Assembly (NCBI GenBank): GCA_016208495.1
Contig: JACQXX010000103.1
Span: 35,705-99,704, forward strand
Origin: Acidobacteriota bacterium
GTDB taxonomy: Bacteria > Acidobacteriota > Blastocatellia > Chloracidobacteriales > Chloracidobacteriaceae
Direction: 5' to 3'
DNA length: 64,000 bases
The position numbers were made by a program, and so were the translations under genes. Position 1 is the stretch's first letter; each line of letters opens with the position of its first letter. Shown here piece by piece: positions 55,039 through 63,966 of the stretch. The notes beneath the pieces were generated by a model. It worked only from the letters and a program-made list of their open reading frames with translations, was not told where the DNA came from and did not search any database.

Positions 55039-55980
55039 TTAGCGAAGCCAGTGACTGAGTCCGCGACCAGTCAGCTTTTCCAGCCGTTCAACTTCAGGCC
55101 GAAAAATTTCAACCAGATGCTGGCGGGTGGCTGGATTCAGTTGCTGTTTGACAAAAAACTGACGGGCATACCAGCCTTCCCAGGCACGATAGGTCCGATC
55201 AATACTCCGCAGACACCAGGGGGGAAGTGCCCGTTTAACGGCCTGTTTGGCGGGATAGTCATCAATGACAAGGCGTTCGATGGTCAGGTAAGCGGTTTGG
55301 AGAATAGAAGATTTGGGGACACCTCCGGGATTGTAATGTGTCTTGGTGTCAGCGACAACTGTTGAATCAATTTTCAGAAAGTGAAAGATGGTTTTTAAGG
55401 TCTCTTGAGGGGATTTTTGCAAGTCTTCAAAAAACAGAATTAAGAATTGATCACGTGGGAACAGCTTAAAAAACGTTTCCAGATGGGTCGCATACAGGCC
55501 ATTCCACATAAAATTGTGACCCCATAGCCAGCCTTCTGAACGCCGGGTTTCCTCTTTGGCCAGGGCATCTTCAAACGATTCCGCTAACTGTTGCCGCCGC
55601 AGGCACATTTGAAAACTGGAAAACGCCCGATCCACCGGATTGCGAAGGATAACGATCATTCGAACTTCGGGAAGCACCTGGTAAATTCGCTCAGCCGCTC
55701 GATTCTCTGACAGATAGGCAATTGAAGCTTCGCCAATGGCCTGGTGTTCTTTGGCCTGGTCAAAGAGCGCCTGATACGCTTGAAAACTCTGAATCGGAAA
55801 CCGGCGGTCATAATATTCAAGCATCTGGCCTGAATACTGGTTTCGGGGAGGAATGTCGCTAAAGAAGTTTGGCTCTTTGAGCACTGGCATAAACAGACTG
55901 GGGTGCTGCTGCAAATAAAAGTGGAGCGAGGTGGTCCCACATTTGGGCGCCCCGATAATGAGAAAATTTGGAAGCGGCAT
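55039..55980 (-). CDS. Sulfotransferase family protein
   Basis: 313 residues. The PAPS 5'-phosphate loop is at the N-terminus (FLIIGAPKCGTTSLHFYL, residues 10-17) and the 3'-phosphate motif is VILRNPVDRAFSSF. KEPNFFSD and the C-terminal layout resemble heparan-sulfate/NodH-type carbohydrate sulfotransferases. No membrane segment. It is divergent from the Gfo/Idh and radical SAM genes, so a shared role in modifying a glycan is possible but unproven. Confidence 0.9.
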   Translation of the reverse strand: MPLPNFLIIGAPKCGTTSLHFYLQQHPSLFMPVLKEPNFFSDIPPRNQYSGQMLEYYDRRFPIQSFQAYQALFDQAKEHQAIGEASIAYLSENRAAERIYQVLPEVRMIVILRNPVDRAFSSFQMCLRRQQLAESFEDALAKEETRRSEGWLWGHNFMWNGLYATHLETFFKLFPRDQFLILFFEDLQKSPQETLKTIFHFLKIDSTVVADTKTHYNPGGVPKSSILQTAYLTIERLVIDDYPAKQAVKRALPPWCLRSIDRTYRAWEGWYARQFFVKQQLNPATRQHLVEIFRPEVERLEKLTGRGLSHWLR

Positions 55981-56149
55981 AACGTCCGAGTTGGGAAATA
56001 AGAATAGTTCTGCGGTAGAGAATGTGCTTGATGAGGTAGAACACCTGTGATACTAACACTTTGCAACCTGGTCATACATCCCATTTTACTTCCTGTTTCA
56101 CCTCAAACTCATTTTGGAATTGCGGTCTGGTTGATTACCTGAGCCTGGC

Positions 56150-57181
56150 ATGAATCAATTGTCATTTGGTGTCATTGGGTGCGGAGCGCTGGCGCAAAGT
56201 GTTCACCTGCCGCTATTGCGCGGGATGAAGGGAGTTCGGGTGACGGCGGTGTGTGATTCCAATCCAGAGCGGCTCACTCAAGCAGTTCACTGCTTCTCAT
56301 ATCCGGTGCATCATTTTTCTAATTTTCGTGAATTGCTTGCCTCGGGCGTAACACAGGCAATTCTTGTCAGCACGCCCCCGGATTCGCACGCCGCCATCGC
56401 CGGGGAGGTGCTCAAGTCAAACAACCATTTATACCTTGAAAAACCAATTGCCACGGATCTGACTGAAGCCCGTGAGTTAGTGACCGTAAGCCGAGTCCAG
56501 TCAGTTGTTTCCACGATTGGGTTTAATTTTCGGTTTCATCCACTTTTGGTTGACCTCAAACACCTGCTTGAAACTCAATATCTTGGTCAACCACTCTTTG
56601 CCCGGTCAGTTTTCTCAACTATTGCCCAGAGCCGGCCTCACTGGGCCAGGACTGATACGATTGCGGGTGTTTTCCAGGAACTTGCTTCCCATGAAATTGA
56701 CCTTACGCGGTTTTTGTTTGGATGTGACATCCACCAGGTTTTTGCTCAATCCATCATTGACCCGTCAAGCATCTGCCTGGATCTTCACTTGACCAATGGG
56801 GGTGTTGCCCAGGTGTTTTGTTCGCTTCAATCAAATGAAACGGCCCAATATGAAGTCTTTGGAACACTGTGTTCCGCCAGAGTTGATCGCTATCAAAGCT
56901 GGAAGGTCAGGATTTGCCCTCTCCGGGCTGAGGGGAAAGCTGGTGCAATCCTGCGCGCCGTGAAAGAAATATCTGGTTTCCCATATGCGCTCCGCCGCTG
57001 GCGAGCACCGGCGAATGAGGTGTCATATGCTCGGATCCTTTCAGCCTTTGTTGAAAAGATCCGAACTGGTCACGGTACACTTCCCACGCTGGAAGACGGC
57101 TTGCGGTGTTTGGCCATTGAGCAGGCGGCGGTTGAGTCGCTTCACATAAACAGACCAATCGAACCAACGCTTGATTTTTGA
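56150..57181 (+). CDS. Gfo/Idh/MocA-family oxidoreductase
   Basis: 343 residues. N-terminal Rossmann fold (FGVIGCGALAQSVHLPLLRG, GxGxxA at 10-15), the EKP motif in LYLEKPIATD (about 95-104) and the C-terminal alpha/beta domain (GVFQELASHEIDLTRFLFG with the conserved Glu-x-His region). NAD(P)-dependent sugar or inositol dehydrogenases belong here; the substrate is not readable. The radical SAM gene follows after 69 nt and is probably co-transcribed. Confidence 0.92.
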   Translation: MNQLSFGVIGCGALAQSVHLPLLRGMKGVRVTAVCDSNPERLTQAVHCFSYPVHHFSNFRELLASGVTQAILVSTPPDSHAAIAGEVLKSNNHLYLEKPIATDLTEARELVTVSRVQSVVSTIGFNFRFHPLLVDLKHLLETQYLGQPLFARSVFSTIAQSRPHWARTDTIAGVFQELASHEIDLTRFLFGCDIHQVFAQSIIDPSSICLDLHLTNGGVAQVFCSLQSNETAQYEVFGTLCSARVDRYQSWKVRICPLRAEGKAGAILRAVKEISGFPYALRRWRAPANEVSYARILSAFVEKIRTGHGTLPTLEDGLRCLAIEQAAVESLHINRPIEPTLDF

Positions 57182-57250
57182 AACAAATGACCACCAAAAG
57201 CCACCTCATTGAAAGTTCGTGAATTTATTTTTAAGCGAGGAGCTCCAGCA

Positions 57251-58675
57251 ATGACTCAAACTCAATCAGGTTTGCACCAGGAGATTTTCGAGACAGCGCT
57301 TGCGCTGGCAACTCCAACCGGAGCGGTGAACCAACCAAAATTTGTGAAGACGTTCACCCGTGCGCTCAACCGGCGTGGGATTATGTGGCTTGGCCAGACC
57401 TGCAACTTGAGATGTCATTTTTGTTATTACCTGGATCGGATTGAAAACCCGCAGCATCCAGAACATGGCTTTATGTCATTAGACAAAAACCGCCGCATCT
57501 GCGATACCCTGGTGGAGGTCTATCACAATACTTCGGTTGATATTCAGGGAGGTGAACCCACCTTGATGCGTGAACTCCCAAACCTGATTCGGCATTGTTC
57601 GGCGATTGGGCTTGATGCCACGGTAATCACCAACGCGCAGGTATTGGAGCACCGAAAAATCGTGGACCAGTATCAGGAAGCCGGGATTCGGGATTTTCTG
57701 CTGAGTATCCAGGGGTTGGGCGAGGTCTATGATCAAATTGTTGGACGGCCCGGCGCGCATATCCGTCAGATGAAAACGCTCCGCAATCTGCAAGAAGCCG
57801 GTGTTACTTTCCGAACCAACACGGTTCTGGCTCGTCAGGTGTTACCTCAGCTTCCATTTATTGCAGAGCTGGCGATTCAAACTGGAGCGCAAGTCGTGAA
57901 TTTTCTTGCTTTTAACCCCTTTGATGACCAAAGTCTGGCGGGGAAACGGAGTATTGAAGGGGTTCCAAGGTACAGTGAGATCTTTGAATTTCTGAGTCCA
58001 GCGCTTGACCGACTCGAAGCTGCCGGTGTTGAGGCAAATGTTCGATACCTGCCATTGTGTGTCGCGCCGGAACGTCATCGAAAGGTCATGCACAACTTTC
58101 GGCAGATTCCATATGACCTGCACGAAAATGACTTTGCAAGCTGGTCCTGGACCGGGCTGTCTCCCCAACGTGAAACACACGCCGAACTCTCTCCGCCAAT
58201 TGCATTTGGCCCACGGATCAAGACCGGGTATTTGCAACCGATTCTTCATCAAATCAAGAAATTACCTGCCGTGGAACGGGTTTTGAAAACCGCGAAGTCA
58301 CAGGTTGAGCACCAGATGGCCAATCTGTATCAGACCGTCCATTCTTCTGAATCAATCGAGGATTTGTATCAACAGGACGCCCGACTTCGAGCCCAAGACC
58401 ACTGTGGATATCGGTATGTTCCAGCCTGTGCCAGTTGCGACGTCAGATCAATTTGTGATGGGTTTCACGGGGACTACGCCGATCTGATGGGAGAAGCCGA
58501 TGCCCACCCAATCAAACTTGGTCGTCAGGTCACGGATCCAATCCATTTTATCCAGGCTCAGGAGAAGTCAGTTCATCCCACCGATTTTGCCTGGCTCGAA
58601 CAGGCCCAGATTTCACGACCGCCCCTCACTCAAAACATTGAGCGGTCAGGGCCCAGGGCAGAAGCGCCAGGATAA
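57251..58675 (+). CDS. Radical SAM protein with SPASM-like C-terminus
   Basis: 474 residues from ATG 57251 (GAGGAG eight bases upstream; a TTG at 57209 is less likely). The radical SAM cluster motif CxxxCxxC is in QTCNLRCHFCYYLDR (about 51-58), with a GGEPT motif in IQGGEPTLMRE. A cysteine-rich C-terminal region (CGYRYVPACASCDVRSICDG) resembles SPASM auxiliary cluster domains. The reaction is unknown. The last ~10 codons (RSGPRAEAPG) are written by the repeat sequence that follows, so the C-terminus may have been altered by an insertion. Confidence 0.9.
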   Translation: MTQTQSGLHQEIFETALALATPTGAVNQPKFVKTFTRALNRRGIMWLGQTCNLRCHFCYYLDRIENPQHPEHGFMSLDKNRRICDTLVEVYHNTSVDIQGGEPTLMRELPNLIRHCSAIGLDATVITNAQVLEHRKIVDQYQEAGIRDFLLSIQGLGEVYDQIVGRPGAHIRQMKTLRNLQEAGVTFRTNTVLARQVLPQLPFIAELAIQTGAQVVNFLAFNPFDDQSLAGKRSIEGVPRYSEIFEFLSPALDRLEAAGVEANVRYLPLCVAPERHRKVMHNFRQIPYDLHENDFASWSWTGLSPQRETHAELSPPIAFGPRIKTGYLQPILHQIKKLPAVERVLKTAKSQVEHQMANLYQTVHSSESIEDLYQQDARLRAQDHCGYRYVPACASCDVRSICDGFHGDYADLMGEADAHPIKLGRQVTDPIHFIQAQEKSVHPTDFAWLEQAQISRPPLTQNIERSGPRAEAPG

Positions 58676-58799
58676 GGAGTTTAGGCTCGCAGGGCTGCCG
58701 TATAATAGCCGTGGTGCGAAGCCCACGGTCACGGCCAGAACGGGATCCAGGCCCTACAAGAGCATCGTTCAATGCCGACGGAAAGGATACAGGGTTTCT
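58641..58799. repeat. Unclassified repeat-like sequence after the radical SAM gene
   Basis: GC-rich and non-coding, with short palindromes (GTGGTGCGAAGCCCAC). It forms the tail of the radical SAM reading frame and abuts the element at 58800. Its composition resembles other intergenic repeats here, but I find no second copy in the window. Confidence 0.4.
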
Positions 58800-58915
58800 T
58801 AAGTACCTTACCGAAAATTTCCAGACATTTTGAACCACGAAACACACGACATACACGAAAAGAATCAAACACTTACCAAATCCAATATCTCAGGAAATTT
58901 ATGACAAGGTACTTA
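58800..58915 (-). repeat. 116-bp miniature element, AAGTACCTT family, copy 3
   Basis: Reverse complement of 36436-36551, with the same ends (AAGTACCTT at 58801-58809, AAGGTACTT at 58906-58914) and the ACACGA-repeat core. It abuts the next element with a shared A. Confidence 0.87.
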
Positions 58916-59018
58916 TACCATTTTGGGCTGAGGGTATCGGGCTAAAGGCTGAGGGAAATACATTTTCATCAGTAACTTAGCCTCTCAAAAATGCGATAGC
59001 TTCATTCCAAATTGGTAT
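58915..59018 (+). repeat. 104-bp miniature element, ATACCATTTTGG family, copy 3 (intact)
   Basis: Termini ATACCATTTTGG (58915-58926) and CCAAATTGGTAT (59007-59018) are near-perfect inverted repeats. The body reads GCTGAGGGTATCGGGCTAAA and AACTTAGCCTCTCAAAAATG. It is the intact reference for copies at 10970-11073 (inverted) and 49231-49503 (interrupted). Confidence 0.87.
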
Positions 59019-59049
59019 TATTCTGGCGCATATGATGAATCCCGGCTGG

Positions 59050-59741
59050 TTATTGCTCTGGTGAGTTGTTCTCCAAAATATCCAGAAAAACCCGAATCGT
59101 TTTGCCTTCGATGAGCGCCACATCATAGTTGCGACCACCTCCGAAGTTTCCATTGACAATTCTGGTATCGAGACTGGTTGAGGTGCTTTCATACCGAATG
59201 ACCGGCACCCCATTGGCCAAAAGAATCCGATTGGTTGGGTTTGCTTCGTCCTGGGCCAGCACCAGCACTGACCCATTTCCAGCCTGTGGTGCCTGGGCAA
59301 TTCCCAGGAGCTTGAAGTTTTCCGGAAGTGAAAATTCAGTTGAGGCCAGGTAGTTTCCGCTTCCATCGGTTGAATAAACCCGTACCCGGTCGTCTCCCAA
59401 CACCAGCAGGTCAGTTCCATTGTAGACAAAATCCACCGTTCCAACCGCAGGGATCACATCGCGAGTGACGATTTCCGATTCAATCGGAGTCCCAAACGTC
59501 GTGGCTGAAGTCCGAGGGAACACCAGAAGTCGGCGCTGGTTGTCTCCATCTTCAGCAATGGCGATGACGTCAACCAGGTCATCCTGATTCACATCAAGCA
59601 CTTTCAACCCTCGGAGCGGGGTTGAACTTGGAGCCGGAACCACAATCGGTGGGCCGAAGGTTCGGTCTGGCCTTTCGGCTCGAACGGTCAATTCCGTTCC
59701 GCCAGTTACTTTTAAGAAAGCATAAACCTGTGGGCCGAATT
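59050..59741 (-). CDS. C-terminal part of the LVIVD/Ig secreted protein, after a frameshift
   Basis: In the shifted frame from about 59741 downward the protein continues with FGPQVYAFLKVTGGTELTVR, then FG-GAP/VCBS-like repeats (LKVLDVNQDDLVDVIAIAED, NYDVALIEGKTIRVFLDI) to the stop at 59050. The frame is open above 59741 up to 60006, but that part is a shadow of the main gene. It has no signal peptide or credible start of its own. Dropping one base from the AAA (minus strand) at 59740-59742 fuses it to the upstream gene as DPFEFGPQVYAF. Confidence 0.78.
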
Positions 59742-62326
59742 TCAAACGGATCGCTTCCAACGATACCAAGGTCTCGATCCAAATAAACGGTGACTGCTTG
59801 TTGAGGTTGGCCAACGGGTTGAGCCAAAATATCGAGTTCAAAATCTCGGGACGTATTGAACTGTCCAGATTCGGCACTGAGCGTCGCGCCAAACGGCATG
59901 TTGAACCGGGAATCAAAACTGAAGGAGCCGGTTCCGGAGCTGAAATAGATCCGACTGGCCTGGTCAGCAAATCCAATGAACAGGTCATCCGGCCCGTCCC
60001 CACCAAAATTCCAGGTGACCACCGACGTCACATCGGAGGGAAGCAAGGTGACTTTGGTTTGGGAAACGGTGATCAGGCCCAGATCGGTTGTGCCTCCACG
60101 AACCACCGACACCCAGGCGGAACGTCCCTGGTAGCCCTCGATTGGCTCCTCAACCCTGGCCGAAACTGCTTTTCCAAAGGGCAGGGTGGGCACACCGACA
60201 AACTCAAAGAAGCCGCCAGCATCGGTGACTGTGGTTTGGTTATCGCTGTGGAGCGTCACCTGGGCATTGGCGATACTGATTCCAACCGGGGTCACCACTC
60301 TTCCAGTCACGGTCGTCAATGGATCTGGCGCAATGGAAATCGTCACCGGTGCGGCTTCCCCGACATTCCCGGCGGAGTCAATTGCCCGGGCTTCAAACGT
60401 GAGTTGCGTTCCCGGCGCGGCATTGGGCACGGTGTAGGACAGTTGGAACGGCGCTTCGGTCAAATTCGCGGCAACCTGGCCGTTGACTTTGATTTCGACT
60501 CCGACCACGGCAATGTCATCGGTGGCGGAAACCGTAATCGGGAAAGTTTCGCCTCCCACAACCGTCAGGTCAGCCGTTGGCGATGTAATTTCGGCCTGCG
60601 GAGGCACGTCATTCCGATCTGTCTGGTTGTACTGGCTGATGATAAGTTGGGAATCTCCGGTTCGCTGGTTTTGATTGCCGTTGATCGCAGATGCTGTCAG
60701 GTAGGTAAACGACTCATCCACGGCAATTCCAGTTGCAAACCGGTAGCGGTTGATACCGCCGGGTACATCCAGGCGTGACGCTGGAACCACCCCAGCCAGG
60801 ACCGCACGCGACTGGTTTTCAGGCACAACATACACTGGAATAAACCCGACTGAAAGCCCTCGACCAACCGCACTAAAGATCAAGTTTCCCTGGACTTCCA
60901 GATCGGAAAGAATCGTGAGTTCGAGCGGTGTCACCCCAGCGATTTGTGGAGACTCAGGGTCCTGGACATTGACTGAAAGCAGGCCATTCTCAAATGTTTC
61001 CGACGACCGTCCAGCAATCAGCGCGGTTGAGCCGAGGACCGCCACATCAAGATTGACCGGTCCGGTTGCCGCCGTCCCACGGAGTTGCGGCACCGCTGGA
61101 TTGGACATATCAATCACCAGCAACCCACCATTTCGAACCGCCAGAAATGCCAGTTGGCGGCTGTCATCCACATCCACGGCATTGGCAAACTGGGTCGCTG
61201 GATCTGGGAGCGAGTACGTTCCCACTTCATACGGTGAGAACGGAGAGGCAATGTTGATGATCTTGAGACCGGTTTCACCGGCGGCGACATAGGCATAGTC
61301 ACCTTTGACGACCAGGTCCACCGCATCTCGGAATGGAACTGTTGCGATCACCTGCGGATTGGTCGGATCGGAGATATTGACCACCGACAACCCACCTTCG
61401 GCACAGGCCAGGTAGGCAAAATCCCCAGCAATGCGAATATCATTGGCGCTTCCGTCCACATCTACGGCGCCAATCAGCTTCGGGCTGGCGGGCTGGCGGG
61501 CATCCACGATTTGTAATCCGGCAACCCCAGCCGCCACAAAGGCAAGCTGATTTTTGACTTCGACATTATTGGCCGAACCTGGAATCCGGATGTTGCCGAC
61601 CAGCGATTCATTGAAATTGGTCACGGCGACCAGGGTATCCGAGACCAGAGTGGCATTCCGCACCCGAATGGTGGTCGACCCAGGGGCAACGCCAGCAATT
61701 TTCCCTGCCGTATCCACGGCGGCAACCGAAGGATTGAGGGACTGAAAACTGGTTGCTGGATGAGCGGTCAAATCAAGGGTTTCACCGGTGTCAAACGTGC
61801 CAATCACCGAAAGCTGAACCGGTTGTTGTGGCACAATCGTGCCGACGCTCAACCCAATCGAACGTGGTGTCACCGAGAGTGAAACCAGCCGTGGACCATT
61901 GTCCGGCGGGAAGCTCGCCGGGTCTTTCGGGTCGTAGCCAAGCTGGATTTCCGTGCCGTCGTCAATCCCATCCCCATCCGAATCAGCACTGTTCGGGTTG
62001 GTCCCAAGGGCCACTTCATCACCGTTGGTCAGACCATCGCCATCCGGGTCGGCATCAGCGTCGGATGGGTCGTTAGGATTGGTGCCGTTTTGGAGTTCGG
62101 CATCATCCGGCATCCCGTCATGGTCGGAGTCCACGCTAAAGATAAATGGTCCGGCATTGACTGATCCCCAGGGAATGAGGGCAACGGTGGCTGTCCGGCC
62201 TGTAATTGTAGGTTGAGGTGAATTTTGCGGGAAGACCACAACTGTTGGGATAAAAACCAGGAACGTAATGAGATAAAGTCCTATTGCTTTCCGCTGAAAT
62301 AATTTCTGATCGTTTTGTTGAGTCAT
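59594..62326 (-). CDS. Secreted multi-domain protein: thrombospondin-3-like, LVIVD propeller, Ig and carboxypeptidase-regulatory domains (frameshifted)
   Basis: After a signal peptide (GLYLITFLVFIPTVVVFPQ) come calcium-binding thrombospondin type-3 repeats (DSDHDGMPDDAELQNGTNPN, DADPDGDGLTNGDEVALGTN), a BIg2-like domain, LVIVD propeller repeats (about 235-520; LAFVAAGVAGLQIVDARQPA, AYVAAGETGLKIINI), a bacterial Ig domain (about 578-670), a carboxypeptidase-regulatory-like domain (about 672-745) and the start of an FG-GAP-like region. The meaningful sequence ends near GSDPFEI (base ~59742); the last ~50 residues to the stop at 59594 are out of frame. An intact gene would span 59050-62326, ~1091 residues. 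Likely extracellular; role unknown. The 288 nt upstream are AT-rich with no gene. Confidence 0.87.
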   Translation of the reverse strand: MTQQNDQKLFQRKAIGLYLITFLVFIPTVVVFPQNSPQPTITGRTATVALIPWGSVNAGPFIFSVDSDHDGMPDDAELQNGTNPNDPSDADADPDGDGLTNGDEVALGTNPNSADSDGDGIDDGTEIQLGYDPKDPASFPPDNGPRLVSLSVTPRSIGLSVGTIVPQQPVQLSVIGTFDTGETLDLTAHPATSFQSLNPSVAAVDTAGKIAGVAPGSTTIRVRNATLVSDTLVAVTNFNESLVGNIRIPGSANNVEVKNQLAFVAAGVAGLQIVDARQPASPKLIGAVDVDGSANDIRIAGDFAYLACAEGGLSVVNISDPTNPQVIATVPFRDAVDLVVKGDYAYVAAGETGLKIINIASPFSPYEVGTYSLPDPATQFANAVDVDDSRQLAFLAVRNGGLLVIDMSNPAVPQLRGTAATGPVNLDVAVLGSTALIAGRSSETFENGLLSVNVQDPESPQIAGVTPLELTILSDLEVQGNLIFSAVGRGLSVGFIPVYVVPENQSRAVLAGVVPASRLDVPGGINRYRFATGIAVDESFTYLTASAINGNQNQRTGDSQLIISQYNQTDRNDVPPQAEITSPTADLTVVGGETFPITVSATDDIAVVGVEIKVNGQVAANLTEAPFQLSYTVPNAAPGTQLTFEARAIDSAGNVGEAAPVTISIAPDPLTTVTGRVVTPVGISIANAQVTLHSDNQTTVTDAGGFFEFVGVPTLPFGKAVSARVEEPIEGYQGRSAWVSVVRGGTTDLGLITVSQTKVTLLPSDVTSVVTWNFGGDGPDDLFIGFADQASRIYFSSGTGSFSFDSRFNMPFGATLSAESGQFNTSRDFELDILAQPVGQPQQAVTVYLDRDLGIVGSDPFEIRPTGLCFLKSNWRNGIDRSSRKARPNLRPTDCGSGSKFNPAPRVESA

Positions 62327-62614
62327 TGATCTTCACCACTTTTCTTGTTTTTAGGAAAAACTGGTTGCAAGTTTTTCTCTCCTCCTAATCGAGAGAAAAT
62401 CAACTTCCTGAGGCTAAATTCTTGTTGTTCATTCCGACTAGAAGGGCATCTTTTCAATCTTGGACAAATACTTCAATTGGTTTTAACCGATTGACAATAT
62501 AGGCTTTGCTCTGACTTCAAAACTCGCAACCAATTCAAAGACAAGTTGGCTCTTTGGTATTTGCCGTGACAATTGGCATTTTGATTAAGATTCGAACCGG
62601 TAAATTCTTTAGAA

Positions 62615-63964
62615 TCAATAGAGGCAGTTCAACCCAGATCCAAGATCAATCTGATTAGATGTCGTTTCATTGATATTTCCAGTGCTACGTTTAAACAAAA
62701 TCTTACCTGGATGTTTTAGATCGTTCCCACCCCTTACTAATGAATGTCTTAATTTCCAATTATTACCCCTTGGCGTTGAACACATTGAACCATCTGGCGC
62801 TTCACCAAACGGCCTATTCCCTCCTATATTTACTCTGACAAATTCTCTGAAATCATACTCAACTATTCGACTATATCTATAACTTTCTAAGTTTTCTTGT
62901 GGCCCACCACCTGGTGCATCAATACTATAAATATAGTCTAGCACGCTAACATCTGACTCAGCGTGGTTATGAGGATCGTCATTTGGTGTTTCTATGTATG
63001 TTGGACACGTGGTAGCAGGAATGCTAGTTGTGTCAGGATACTTTTTACCTTTACTTTCATTCACAGTCACATCTGTTCCACAAGCTTGTCTTGAAACATC
63101 AAATATCACTATCTTTTTATTGTGGTATTCCCATATCCCTTGCGGAAATAGCTTCGCACGAAAGACTATTACATTATTAAAAGTTTTGTCAGGGTTAGGC
63201 ACAGGGTTTGCGCCTTTATAGTTTAATATATTAAGACCTGCTGATAAAATACCATTTTCTCTTATTATTTTCCCAACATTTGAAAGATTAATAAATGGTT
63301 GATCATCAGTAGGAGGAAGTAGATCACTGTTATTATGATAAAAAGAATCAAATTCTGCCCAAACCCCAGTTAAAGTAACAGTATCCGTTAGTCCTTTATA
63401 ACTTAACTGGATATTCTTGTCTTGCAAGGTTAGGCTTTTCTCTGTAAGCTCAACCCAAACAGTTAAGGGAAGTGCTGAAATATTAAACTCACGAGTCAAA
63501 ACCTCAACTTCCTTTGTATCCTTTTCCCAGAGTTTAATTGAGGGTGAACTCAATTGAATTTGTACTTTTTCTATTCCCGGAGGTACCGGGGTTGGCGGTT
63601 GTATTAATAATTCCATTAAATCAACTTCGGAATACACACTTGATTTTACAGATTGGTCAATACTGTCTATTACTTTATCATCGTCGGTGTCGTTTAAATT
63701 TGCGACTGTGAAAGCTCCCCTTGTCTCTTCATCTTTCTCGGAAACAACTGCGCCTAATCCACTTTTTGGAATCTTTTTCCCTGAATCAAAAATAACTAAA
63801 TTCACGCTTAACGAAGTGGCAACAACCTTATCAGTAATTCCCTGATAACTTGTTTTAACCTCAATAGATAATCCGATAAAGTAAAAATGGGGTAAGCTCC
63901 CGCTGCCTACCTGTCGGTAGGCACACGTCTGCCCTTGCGGATCGTCATCCGACGATCCGCCCAA
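62615..63964 (-). CDS. AT-rich gene of unknown function, N-terminus uncertain
   Basis: Up to 449 residues. A stop codon lies at 63971-63973 in this frame, so the gene does not run off the window, yet the first possible starts (TTG 63964 and nearby) lie in hairpin-rich sequence and have no ribosome-binding site. There is no ATG for ~110 codons (ELLIQPPTPV region). The original 5' end may have been replaced by a repeat. The protein is beta-rich and Asp/Asn-rich, with VANLNDTDDDKVIDSIDQ and a late PDGSMCSTPRGNNWKLRHSL. No family recognised. Base composition (about 38% GC) and codon use differ sharply from all neighbours, suggesting horizontal transfer. Confidence 0.6.
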   Translation of the reverse strand: MGGSSDDDPQGQTCAYRQVGSGSLPHFYFIGLSIEVKTSYQGITDKVVATSLSVNLVIFDSGKKIPKSGLGAVVSEKDEETRGAFTVANLNDTDDDKVIDSIDQSVKSSVYSEVDLMELLIQPPTPVPPGIEKVQIQLSSPSIKLWEKDTKEVEVLTREFNISALPLTVWVELTEKSLTLQDKNIQLSYKGLTDTVTLTGVWAEFDSFYHNNSDLLPPTDDQPFINLSNVGKIIRENGILSAGLNILNYKGANPVPNPDKTFNNVIVFRAKLFPQGIWEYHNKKIVIFDVSRQACGTDVTVNESKGKKYPDTTSIPATTCPTYIETPNDDPHNHAESDVSVLDYIYSIDAPGGGPQENLESYRYSRIVEYDFREFVRVNIGGNRPFGEAPDGSMCSTPRGNNWKLRHSLVRGGNDLKHPGKILFKRSTGNINETTSNQIDLGSGLNCLY

Positions 63965-63966
63965 AT
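63896..63966. repeat. Two adjacent small palindromes near the right edge
   Basis: TGCCTACC-TGTC-GGTAGGCA (about 63904-63923) and GCGGATCGTC-ATCC-GACGATCCGC (about 63937-63960). Their GC content contrasts with the AT-rich gene they overlap. This looks like the edge of a repeat inserted at the 5' end of that gene. Confidence 0.5.

Noticed and set aside
59742..60006. Separate gene start for the C-terminal fragment of the LVIVD protein
   Set aside because: The sequence in this part of the shifted frame is low-sense shadow of the Ig/FG-GAP coding frame; meaningful protein begins only at the frameshift.
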